Shown: piece after piece, positions 22,772 to 33,020 of the stretch
How positions within the stretch are numbered: position 1 is the first letter of the stretch
How the letters are laid out: each line of letters begins with the position of its first letter
NCBI GenBank assembly: GCA_014281115.1
Contig: JACONQ010000013.1
Coordinates: forward strand, 1,168,501 to 1,232,500
Source: Laburnicola sp. R22_1
Lineage: Eukaryota; Ascomycota; Dothideomycetes; Pleosporales; Didymosphaeriaceae
Direction: 5' to 3'
Length of the DNA: 64,000 nucleotides
Notes under the pieces: generated by a model
Databases searched by the model: none
Told to the model about the DNA's origin: nothing
What the model saw: only the letters and a program-made list of their open reading frames with translations
Translations under genes and position numbers: made by a program

Positions 22772-24466
22772 TCACTCTGATTTACTATCAACACTATCTG
22801 AAAATAAGCCGCTAAGGGTAACATCTGACTCCTCCTCTATCTCTTTATCTATCTGACAGGTCCTTGCGTTGTGCCCAGGCTCTCCGCACCTCCCACAGCG
22901 GCGTTGTGTTAAGGGACCTGCCTCTCCCTCACCACTACCTCGCGCCCTTTTCGACAACTTCACCCCAATAAAAGGGCTTTCTACTCCTAAATCTGCTCCC
23001 TGAGCAAAGCCTAGCGTCCCACCTTTCTGAATGCGCTTTCTTTTACGCGTTTTTCGCTTTGTTAGAACCTTAATTTGCTCCTTAAGTTCCTTAATGCGGG
23101 TCTCTTGAAGTACACTATGGTAGAGCATAAGTTCAGCACCTTTTATGAGCTGTGAGTAGCTCGATTTAGCATCGGGTGGAGACCGAATAAAAGAGTCGCG
23201 TACGATCTTTGACTAGGATCCAAACTCGAGGGTATTGCTTGGGGTCCTGGCTTGCCATGGTGTATCCGGTGGGGTACCCTGAGGTGGAGTGTGAATACGC
23301 ACATCAAGGCGATCTACCACCACCAACGCATCTAAAGGAACAAGCCCAGAGGCCTTAAAGGCTTTCTTGCAGTTTTCTAGTGTAAACATATTAAAAAACG
23401 CGTTGCGAAAGGCCGGTAGGAAGCCCTCTTTGTTGATATGAAAGACGCGTCGGCGCGCTAAGTCCCGCACGCGCTGGGAGTACTTTAGCTTTAGTGGCGC
23501 GAAACAGACCACATTAAGCGGCTGGAGGATATGAGATAAGTGCGCTGGCATACAGAGTGTTAGGATCTTCTGTTCCAGGCAATAATCCTTAAAATCCTAG
23601 GAGTGGTGGCTCTCATAGCCGTCTAGAATAAGTAACCTCTATAACCCCACCATGCGCGGCCTTGTATACGCGTCAAAGTGCTTCAACCACGCGACTCCAA
23701 GCTTGTTGTTAGTCTAGCCGGTCTCAGAGACTAAGAGCTTCCAATCGCGGGGGATACTAGTCTCCTCATACCACGCTAAGATATGGACTCGCCCTTTGTA
23801 GATAATAAAGGGCGGGGCAGCATACCTAGCAGCGCAAATACTCTAAATCACTGTAACCCACTTGCGGTTGCCTAGCTAAACAAGCGTAGGTTAAGAACGT
23901 CTTTCTGAACCAGTTACAACCTTTATTAAGCCAATAACTCCTATCTGGAAGCCTATCTTATTGAAGTTATAGATATCTTCATCCTGCACTCTATACTTAG
24001 CTTTTATGTCCTCCACTAGCTGAAACTACGCGTTTATAACCTCTAGGTCTTCCTATTATATCCTCTGTTAGTCCTTCGCTCGATTAAAAGCCATTTTAAG
24101 CTCAGGTACGCGCTTTACGAAGCGCTAAGCCCAGTATTATCCTACAGGGTCTCTGTGCCGCGCAGCCAGCAGTTTGTTGGCCATATCTTCCACCTCACCT
24201 AGCTAGGGTGCAAATCCTCGCGAATCTAGGTTGAGGATATACTGTATGAGCGTCTGCTCTTCGGTCGCGGTGAGCTTTGCCATGCCTGATCGTGTATCTG
24301 CTTGGGCGGTGATTCCGTTGATTCGATCGCTTAGTGTAGACTTTGGGATATTATATGCTGTAGCAGCGCGTCGCAGGCTTGAAATTTGCTTATTCTAATA
24401 GGCGTGAAGGGCAAGCTTAATTCTGCCTTCTTAATTAGATGATAACGCGTCGTGTTGTTGAGACAT
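22772..24466 (-). pseudogene. pogo-type transposase of element B with C-terminal zinc knuckle, with stops
   Basis: The frame starts at ATG 24466 (MSQQHDALSSNEEGRIKLAL), followed by SLRRAATAYNIPKSTLSDR (Psq HTH), a CENP-B-like HTH (LTATEEQTLIQYIL) and a DDE core (LLILDGYESH; LSHILQPLNVV at 23213-23551, again Asn after LQPL). The last part (22772-23128) has a basic stretch KRKTRKRKRIQK and a CCHC knuckle CGRCGEPGHNARTC, then an acidic end. About ten TAA/TAG stops interrupt the frame. Domain order and length fit the fungal pogo family. Non-functional. Confidence 0.85.
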
Positions 24467-24498
24467 TATGATTTATAGTGAAGTGTTATAGTCTTGGC

Positions 24499-24546
24499 AA
24501 AAACTGTCCGGCGGACTAATCTGTCCGGGCTACTAATAGAATATGT
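24499..24546 (-). repeat. right terminal inverted repeat of pogo element B
   Basis: Inverted partner of 22333-22380, followed by TA at 24547-24548. Confidence 0.85.
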
Positions 24547-24548
24547 TA

Positions 24549-25330
24549 AGGTTAGTCTTTAATTAGAATTAGGTGAGGTATATAGTAGTATATATAACCT
24601 TCTATCTTAATCTACTTTAACCTTAAACTAAAAAAAGGTTAAAAAAGGTATTTGGCAAGCTAACTACTAGAAGACTATATAAATAAGAAGGATATTCTTT
24701 AAATAGCTATTAAAGCTATTAATAATACTATAGGCCTAAATAGCCTTATACTTATACTGCTAGTCTTTAGCGTATATTTTAGAATTAGTATAGACTCTCT
24801 CCTATTATCTTATATTATAGTACACGCAAATACTATATAAAAGGTAATAAAAATACTATTAAAGAAAAAGATAAAGCTAATATTAATTATGCGCTAAATA
24901 CCTATAATAGTCTATTAGCTGCGCATAAAGTCCTTAAACTCCTAGTTAGATCTAAGGTTATAGTCTAGAGAAAGAAAGATAGATAGATAGGCCTATATAA
25001 AATTAAGGGTATTAAGGACAAAGATATAATTCTTAATCTAGAGAATAGTGTAGTAAAGTTTTAATATATATAGATTAATCTATACTATTATAAAAAGATT
25101 ACACTTTTCTACTATTATATAAAGTAGATAATATTGCCCCTATATAAAGGGATTCTCTAGAGAAGAGGAAGAGAGGCTATCTAAGAAAGTATGCTATATT
25201 TCTTACCTAAAAGAAGACAAGTGATTAGAAACTATCTCTAAAGCTCTGTATAGAAGGTATAATTATAACATCTTAATAATTACTATTAAAGTATTAGTAG
25301 ATCGCCTTAAGTCTACCTACACAAGCTCTT
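24549..25330 (+). mobile_element. degraded LTR-retrotransposon, right part
   Basis: Ignoring stops, the plus strand reads as a C-terminal integrase/pol region: LLKLLIIL*A*IALYL, then about 24960-25060 GLYKIKGIKDKDIILNLENS, a typical IN C-terminal GPYKI..I fold. A basic patch RRGRGR-like follows at 25160. RIP-type stops throughout. Confidence 0.5.
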
Positions 25331-26030
25331 TCTAGCCTTTACACAACACTATTTCTTTATTATTTATTTATTCTTTTACGTAATATATTTATTTAATTCT
25401 TTTACACGTATATATTACTTAATAATACACTTTCTCCTATCTAATTATTTATATAGAAAAAGAAGAGATATAGTATATATTTATTTAAAAAGAAGTTTTT
25501 ATTTTAGTACTTATAAATAATGTCTAGAAGTGGCTACCCTACTATCTAGCCCTATCCTATATAATAATTGCACCTAGCACTATAGCTCTACTATATACAG
25601 TAGGATCACACAAAAAAGCGCCTAGTAAAAAGATACCTTTTTAAAAGTTATATAGCTAGGTGAGTTTTAATACTATGTAAATAAAAGGTATGCCGTTTTA
25701 AGGGAAAGGTTTAGGAGATTTAGTATAGAAGGTTAGTAAGAGCTTAGTTATCAGCGCTAACTAGAGGTATCTTAGTAAAGTTAAGGGAATTTTTCTTAAA
25801 ACTTTGACCCTATATAACTTTTTTCTACGTAGATAAAATTCTATAACTTATATATATTATAATTTAGTCTATAAGGACTATATAACTCAATTTTTATTAT
25901 AGGTTTATTCATAGAAATAATAATTATAAGAAAAAAGATAGAAATTAATTAAATTAAACAATTAGATAGAACTAGTAAATAATATATAACTAGTACTTAG
26001 TATACCATCCTTTAGCCTCTATAATGTCAT
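25331..26030. other. AT-rich, no gene
   Basis: No open frame. It may include the 3' end and TIR of the adjacent Tc1 element, but I could not pair a TIR because the opposite end is missing. Confidence 0.4.
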
Positions 26031-27384
26031 TATAACGCTTAGGCAAAGATAGTATACAATAATCTATAGCCTCCTATGGAATTAAATCCCACTCCTCTTG
26101 TATAGCTCTTTTAAAGACTTCTACACTAGATTTACTAGTGCCAAAGCCTAAAGAAGCCCTATTTCTTTTTCCTAGCCTATCTTTTAATAGACTCCAAACG
26201 TTTTCTATAGGATTTAAGTCTGGTGAATAGGGTGGATGCCCAAAAACAAAGACTTTATTTCTAGAAAACCACCTTTTCACCTGTGGAGTTCCGTAGATCT
26301 TCGAATTATCCTGTTGAAATTTCCAGCCTAGTTATAATTAGTATAAAGAATAAGATTATGAAAAATATAATATATATATATATATTATATATATTAAAAG
26401 AAAAAGAAAAAGAAAAAGAAAAAGAAAAAGAAAAAGAAAAAGAAAAAAGAAAAAGAAAAAAAAAAAAGAAAAAGAAAAAGAAAAAGAAAAAAGAAAAAGA
26501 AAAAGAAAAAGAAAAAAGAAAAAGAAAAAGAAAAAGAAAAAGAAAAAGAAAAAAGAAGAAAGAAGAAAAAGGAGTACTTTACTTACCTCTTTTTAAAAGA
26601 GGTTTTAAGACAGGATTTAAACACTCCTGTATATATCTAGTGTTATTAAAGGTCCTAGTTTTAATAGGGTCCCTTAAAAACACTAGTTTAGAACGTCCTC
26701 CTATCAAAATACAGCCCCAGACTGAGATAGAAATATCTCGCGCTTTCAGTAAATTAGTACTAGCTCAAAAAAAAAGATATAAAAAAAGTAAAATAGCCCA
26801 ATTATAGAGAAAAGAGGGCTCTATAATTCTAGAATTTAAAAGAAATTAATAGCTTACTAGTTGTTCGGTTTTTGCGCTGTTTAGGCCCAATTTTCGATTT
26901 TCCCCTTTTTCTTATATATTCTTGCCTATTACCATGCCCCCTTTGGATAGTAGACTCGTCAGAAAATATAACTTTAGCAAAGTTAATATTTTCTAGCTCC
27001 TTAACTATCTCTTTAGCCCAGAATTCTCTTCTTTTAGCTCTTTCTTTAGTTAAATAGGCCTTTTTCTTAGGGACGTTAAAAGAATAGTCTTCTCCTTTTA
27101 AAACTCTCTGTAACGTCCTCTTAGTAAAGCCAAAACTATTCTCTTCTAATAGCCTCTTATTTGTCTTCTTAGGGCTTTTAGTTAAATCCCTATTAATAAC
27201 TCTTTTCTCCCTAGAAGTAACCTTAGTTACTCTCCCTTGTTTTACCCCTTTTAATAAGTTATCTCCCTTATTTTTCTTATTAATACGTCTAATAGCAGTC
27301 TTAATAGATTGTAGAGGCTTATTAAGGGTAGTAGCAATAGTAGAATTAGAAGTATTTGCTTTTTTAAGTAATCTTTTTCCTGGT
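26031..27384 (-). mobile_element. truncated Tc1/mariner (DD34E) element with internal simple repeat
   Basis: Minus-strand transposase pieces in order. An HTH region (27300-27000: STIATTLNKPLQSIKTAI, RTLQRVLKGEDYSF) leads to KVIFSDEST near 26950 (first Asp). Then SISVWGCILIGGRSK (about 26720-26680), KFQQDNSKIYGTPQ (about 26290-26320, second Asp) and YSPDLNPIENVWSLLKDRLG (26140-26220, Glu 34 residues later). A (AAAAAG)n tract sits inside the gene. The 5' end stops abruptly at about 27380, where composition changes to GC-normal. The gene is disrupted. Confidence 0.8.
26397..26573 (+). repeat. (AAAAAG)n-type hexanucleotide microsatellite
   Basis: About 175 bp of near-perfect AAAAAG units with occasional extra A, preceded by a (TA)n stretch. 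It lies within the Tc1 transposase frame, replacing the stretch between LLKRGK and the QQDN motif. Confidence 0.95.
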
Positions 27385-29264
27385 GTCGCTGCATCTGGAA
27401 ATGGAGGTTTCCTGAGCGGGAAAGGGCTGCTTGCTTGGCATCTCGCCGCTTTTATATGGCCCGTGCGCCGACCATTCACATAAAACCACGCCGCCCTCGC
27501 CGGCCTACCCTCCTCCCTCCATCGTCTCTTTCCTCCCAACCTGCCCCTTTCTCCTAATTGGTCGCTCGGACTCGCCCGTGAGGTATTTTCTCACCTCTTG
27601 GCAATCATGCGACTTTGCACTACCCGGATGGCTCCAAGCTTCCCCCCTTTGTGGACCGACGATGAGGGCGCTGCGCCATGTCTAAGGCAATTCTTATATT
27701 CCCTTTAATGCTTCGCGAGCAGTTATATTCCACTCTGGATTTTGGCCGCTCTGAGTCCCTCGCCTTCCCTATGACTTAGCAGTGTTCATAGCGTCTCCCC
27801 TCTACTCTGGCACCACCTACAAACCAATTCCAGCCATTCCTTCAGTTCCTCCTTTCAGGAGAAACCGCATACTTTCTCGTCTCAGAGATTATCAACCTGC
27901 CACGTCATCAATCACGCGAGACCGCAATAGAAGCGCCTTGCACGCCTCAATAGCGTCTAAGCGGGAGGGGGTCAGGCCCGTGCAATCTCAGCTGGGCCCT
28001 CAACAATTTCACGGAACTGCAATCCTCGGGAAGATGATTGGCCTAGAATGCCGTTGCTGCAAAGTCAGTTTCACGAGAGTCAAGTGAGGCAGACTCAGCT
28101 AGGCGACGACCCGCTGTTTAGCCATGCAGGACGGTACTGGCATATACTCGCCCAGTCTGCACTCGACACCGATTGGTGGAGCCTGGCTTCACTTAACTGC
28201 TTGCATGACAACAGGTTGCGTTCCGGCGTCACAGATTAAGCGGAGGGACCGGCTAGAGCAGCCTCTCTCCTTCGCCTTCACCGGAGCGAAAGTGCCAGCG
28301 AAATTGCCTCCTTCCGTATCAAATTCGCCAACTCTCAACTCTCAATTCCAACGAACCCACTTCCTTGGGTCTTCCAGGCTCAGATCGGACTTGCGCTCTC
28401 GTTCATGCTAACGCTGCAAACGCTCGACCCGCCACGTCACAATTCAACAATACGGCAACCGAGCCGCCTTGGGACGCTTTGCTAGTGTCTCAGCACGGGG
28501 ATCAGGCCTGGAAATACCATCAGCTGGATGCTCAGAGAGCTCACGGGAGCAGCTTGCCCCGAGGAACCGATTGGTCTCAAGCTGCCCAGTTCATGTGGAA
28601 GATCACGCCAGACAAGCACGGCAGATTACGACCCACAAATCGGGTGAACAAATAGCGGTCAATCCTGCACCAGCCTCAATTTCGCCGGATGATTGGCGCT
28701 ACGGGCGGACACGACGATCTGCGATACGGCGAGGTTACATTCCGGCGCTTCAGCTCATTGAAACCGAATGGCTAGAACGGTCTCTCGGGCAAGAAAGGGG
28801 AATGTTCATACGTCCACTTCCCTGCAAAGCCGGGCTAGCGTTACGAGAAGCATTCGAGAGCATGCAAGCCTAAGCGTGGGTTTCGGCGTCGCCGAGGGTG
28901 TGAATGTGACGACTGCCCTGAGCGGCTCACTGGGGACGGCGCAGGCGAAATGATCTCTGCTTGCACGAAAGTGGAGGAACTCTCGACAGGAAGACCAGTT
29001 GTATCTTGTGAACAGCCCTGCTTCGCACAGAGCTGGCGCTGCAACCCTTCGTACCCGGTATGAACATCAGCGATATATTTACCAACATCCTCGTTTAAGA
29101 AGAAAAGGGGCTCCAGGGAATGGTTGCACCGCCCTCGCCACTAGACCCGACCCCGACCTGACGCTTGATGGCGTCTCGACTATCGTTTCGCATGGAGTTC
29201 CGACTGCTGCCTGCTAGAGAGTCCAAGCAGCGCAAATTGGCCTTTTGGGCCACTGAATTGTCAT
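27385..29264. other. GC-normal stretch without a recognised gene
   Basis: Many overlapping short frames (for example 28469-28873, plus) but no domain, no convincing start or intron chain, and low agreement between frames. It could contain upstream exons of the chromodomain gene or decayed unique sequence. Confidence 0.35.
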
Positions 29265-31193
29265 ATGACCGCGGAAGCCGTTGCCTACTTAATCTGTTCC
29301 AGCTCCCCCTTCTTCGACACAGCAAAGCTCTTTGGAGCACTGACAGCAACAATGGGATCGATCCTCCCGCCTTATTCTCACATTCCGTTCGGGTCTCAAT
29401 ACGTCCATAAAAGATTTTTTGAAGCAGAGCCAGCCTCTCAGAGCCCACAAAAAGTGTGCACACTGTCTAACGATGACAAAGCCCTGGGTATCACCGACAT
29501 TCCGGAAAGCCAGCCTGTCGAAATCGATGGCTTGTTATACTCAGGTAAGAAGTCTTGGAGCCGATGGAAATTTGTCCCAGTCGGAGTAGCCTTCCCTTAT
29601 AGCTAACGTGCCCACAGATAATGCATCGAACGGTGAGATGTGCAACCTTGGCGACCGCGTATGGGGATGGAGGGGTTGGTCTCGCCAAACGCGATGACGA
29701 TTGGGCTCTTGCTCACCAAGGGGAAAGCGTCCCCTACGAGCAAGATGGTTATGCAGGAGATTTCAGGACGGATGAGACCCCACATAAAGGTCCTATCGAG
29801 CATGGCAGCCAAGGCAAGTGAGCCGCTCCAATCAGTATACTTGTCTGTGAAGGGTCTAATATCGCGCAGAGATCGCACCGGGCATTGGTGATCACCACTT
29901 ACTATCGATGGCTGGTGATGATAAGGGGGATGATTGTCGCTCGCAAAAGGTGGGCGCGAATGCACGGAATACGCTGGTCGATCCCGCACCAACGCTAAAT
30001 AGAAGCGAAGTCACCGACTTGACAAATCTAGGTAAGCAAGTTTCTTGCACAAGGTGGGAACGAAATAGAACTGATATGGCGCTTCCAGGTGTAGATGACG
30101 AGAGCAGCGATGATTCCGAACGTGGAGGCGAGGGCAGCCGCCGCTTGCAAGGACCAAGGAGTAGCAAGGCTTTGCAAGGTGTTCGCATTTCCACACAGCC
30201 TGCATCCGTTGGAAGCCCGTCACTCTCGCCCTCAAGCAGCAATACCCAGGCGGAGGAAACAATGCCTCACGACGATCCACTGTTCGTAATGGATACCAGC
30301 ATCTCGTCCAGCGACCAGCCACTCCAAAAGGCTAGCAGTCATGCAATCCAGGACTCCATGGTCGATACACAGCGGCCGCGGAGCTCTCAGCAGGCGAGCG
30401 ATCAAGGTAAGCGCCCACGATGAGTAAATGCATCTTCAGTACCTAATAGGCGCAAGGCGACTTTGAAACGCTTAATCTGAGCAGTCGTAGCAATGACGAT
30501 AGCGAGAGCGATCACGATGAAGATGAAAATCATAATTACAACCGGAGGATGAGTGGCGAATTCTTCGGTCGAAAACGGAAACGCGATGCTTCGGTCAATG
30601 CTTCGGGCCGCAAGCGTTACAATCGCGCATCGAACGAAATGTCAGAGGAGCAGTCGACAGATGCCGCACACGCTCCGACGCAACGAGAACGCGACTTTTC
30701 CCTTCGTCCTCCAGAATCTCCTCAAGAAGTACGATCGTGCAGCGATGTTGCTGAGGTACAGGCCGACGAACACACTGGCCCCAAAAGCAGCGACAGCGCA
30801 AGACACGATGCCCTCACCTGTTCTCCCAACACCAAAGAGTTGCAAGGATTGGAAGGAACGGATATCAACCACATAAACGCAAGTGACGATACCGAATACG
30901 AGGTAGAGCGGATTCTGGCAGTCCGTCTCCGTCGCGGGAGGACGCTGCAGTATCGCGTCCAATGGCTTGGGTACGAGGCCGATTCGGAATGGTACAATGC
31001 GTCCAACTTCAAGAATAGCCCACACAAGCTCCGCGAGTTCCACGAGGCCACTCCCGCCAACCCAGGCCCTCCGGCAAGGCTCAGTCACTGGGAAACGTGT
31101 TGGGAAGAGGACAGAGAAGCAGATGATTATTTCGACGATGACAAGCCCCAAAGTACCGCGCATAGAGGGCGGAGGGCTGTCAAATTGAGCTAA
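29265..31193 (+). CDS. chromodomain protein, seven-exon model
   Basis: Proposed exons 29265-29544, 29618-29632, 29721-29813, 29870-30031, 30089-30406 and 30457-31193 keep one frame throughout and give 534 residues. The small second exon and its flanking junctions are the least certain. Introns have GTAAGA...GCTAAC...CCACAG (29545-29617), GCAAGT...TCTAAT...GCGCAG (29814-29869, a GC-AG intron), GTAAGC...TTCCAG (30032-30088) and GTAAGC...CCTAAT...CAAG (30407-30456). The middle is acidic/serine-rich (SNDDSESDHDEDE) followed by basic GRKRKRD. A chromodomain lies at 30891-31040: EYEVERILAVR, LQYRVQWLGY, SEWYNASNF, with the aromatic cage residues Y, W and W/Y present. It is likely a nuclear, histone-methyl-lysine-binding protein. 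It could instead be a domesticated retrotransposon piece. Six exons are listed; a seventh, upstream, is possible. Confidence 0.5.
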
Positions 31194-31499
31194 GCAAAGG
31201 TCTGTTTACTTAGTCCCTATTTAAAGTCATCTAGATTCCAGGTGCAGTCCTATCTGCAGTAATGTTACTCGCAATTGTGCTGGATGGAGGACAAGAGTTG
31301 CGAACGACCATTCCTCTATTGCCAATTATAATTGGCTGCGGCTGTGATAATAAGATCCAATAGGTGGCTATGATCCTTGTAGTACTCACACGATTTGGGA
31401 CCTTGTGTTCCAACTAGTCCTTGTCATCCGTCTTTGGGGTCTAACCAGGTCCTTGAACCACGTTAGCCCATAAAGACTGGTTCCCCAAAGCGGTCCCCA
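31194..31499. other. intergenic
   Basis: 3' side of the chromodomain gene. Nothing recognised. Confidence 0.4.
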
Positions 31500-31790
31500 A
31501 CCTCTGCCTAAAAAAAGACTGGACCCCAAAGACTGGTCGACCCCAAAGACTGGTCGGACCCCAAAGACTGGTCAAGCCCAAAGACTGGTCGGACCTCGAG
31601 GACTAGTCGGACCTCGAAGACTGGTCGGATCTCGAAGACTGGTCAGACCCTAAAGACTGGTCGGACCTTAAGGACTGGTCAGACCTCGAGGACTGGTCGG
31701 ACCTCGACTGGTCTGCAAGCTGGTCGGTACGAAGGACTAGTTAAAGGACTAGACCCAAGGACTGGTCGAAGGACCGACCAGGTCCAGCAG
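31500..31790 (+). repeat. 19-bp degenerate minisatellite
   Basis: About 14 units of a roughly 19-bp motif, AGACTGGTCGGACCTCGA with CCCCAA or CTTAA variants, running from near 31505 to 31785. Every unit keeps GACTGGTC. No long open frame across it. Confidence 0.9.
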
Positions 31791-33020
31791 GGCTTTTAGT
31801 AGCCGGTCGTTGCCCACCCTGCATTGTTGGTGCTCCTTCTTATTAAACGATTTAATATATAGGAAATTCATGTCAGGGCAAAGTATTTGTTTGCAGTCTA
31901 AACATCACAGCTTAGTCTTAAAGAGCTAACAGAATTCTAGAGAAAGAGAATAATACTTAGCTGCGGTGGGGCTGAATTGAGCAAATACAGTACTTGTGGT
32001 GCACGCGTGCGTGGTGAATACAGAACCCCAGGAGTGAATGCCCATGACCCGCTGATGAGAGGGCTGACCGGATCAACCTCGGCAATTGGACCTGATCTCC
32101 GAACGGCAAGAGCCCGCGCGCTGCTGGAGCCCTTTCTGCCACCTCCTGCTGAAATCTTTTAACCCCACGACTCGATCTTCACTCGATTTGCCAGAGCCTG
32201 AGATCCAAATCAATCCCTCTGTTAACATCGACTTTCTCTTCAGAGCTCAGTGAGCGTGCGGTGCTCGAAGTCTAACTAAACCCACTACTGTACGATGAAT
32301 GGCCAATCTGCAGGTGCCGATAACATCTCAACAAGGCTCCGCCTCTCCAGCTCGAGAACAGATGCCTCTCCTGCAACGTGCCCCTTGATAATATGAGTCT
32401 TATCGCCGCCGCCGCCGCCGCCACTTCGTATTTACTGACTGACGGTCTCCGGCTTTGTAGTTTTGTCACCACCTGTCCAAACGCGGATTCACCACTTACA
32501 CACAAAACCTCCGTTCACCGAGCACCGAAGCCAGCACCCAGAGCCTTCGCCGAGGGAATAGCCGTTTTCCCACAATGCCACCTCACTACCTATCGCATAC
32601 CCGCTTATACCGGAACAGTGATAAGTAGGCCGTTGAACAACGTTTTCGTGGTAACTGCGGCAGCAACGTATAGTGTTTCGAATCATGCATACATCCTGCG
32701 GTAGGCGCGAATGGACATTATAAAAGGAGAGGTGGTGCAATGCATGATGGCTGGTAACGAAGGAAGGAGCACTCTAACGTCGCAATATGATGGCCATGGT
32801 GGGGAAGTGACGCACTGATGCATACACCCTCATTGTCGCGCTTGTGCGCTGGACCAAATGTCTGGAATTACTAATTCAATCAGAAGTCGATGATATAGCA
32901 CACGTTCCCGACTATCTAGCGATCCCCTCGCTCCCTCGCATGCTCCTTTCCAGACGCCGAAATCGTTACACACAACACACAAATGAGGAGAATATCGTCA
33001 GGCGTCAAGGGTGTACTAGA
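31791..33020. other. GC-normal stretch without a gene
   Basis: Contains a short (GCC)n/(CCG)n tract at about 32403-32421. No frame with domain-like content. Confidence 0.4.

Larger units (their letters stand above)
22333..24546 (-). mobile_element. Fot/pogo-type DNA transposon B (2.2 kb)
   Basis: Bounded by 48-bp terminal inverted repeats beginning ACATATTCTAT and containing GTAGCCCGGACAGAT. The two ends differ at only two sites, both C/T, consistent with RIP. TA flanks both ends (22331-22332 and 24547-24548). The element lies in a more degraded retrotransposon and encodes a transposase on the minus strand with a C-terminal zinc knuckle. Its TIR sequence is unrelated to elements A and C, so it is a separate family. 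Confidence 0.88.

Noticed and set aside
28365..28873. Overlapping plus-strand frames in the GC-normal block
   Set aside because: No domain, no splice chain and no agreement between frames; left as unassigned sequence.
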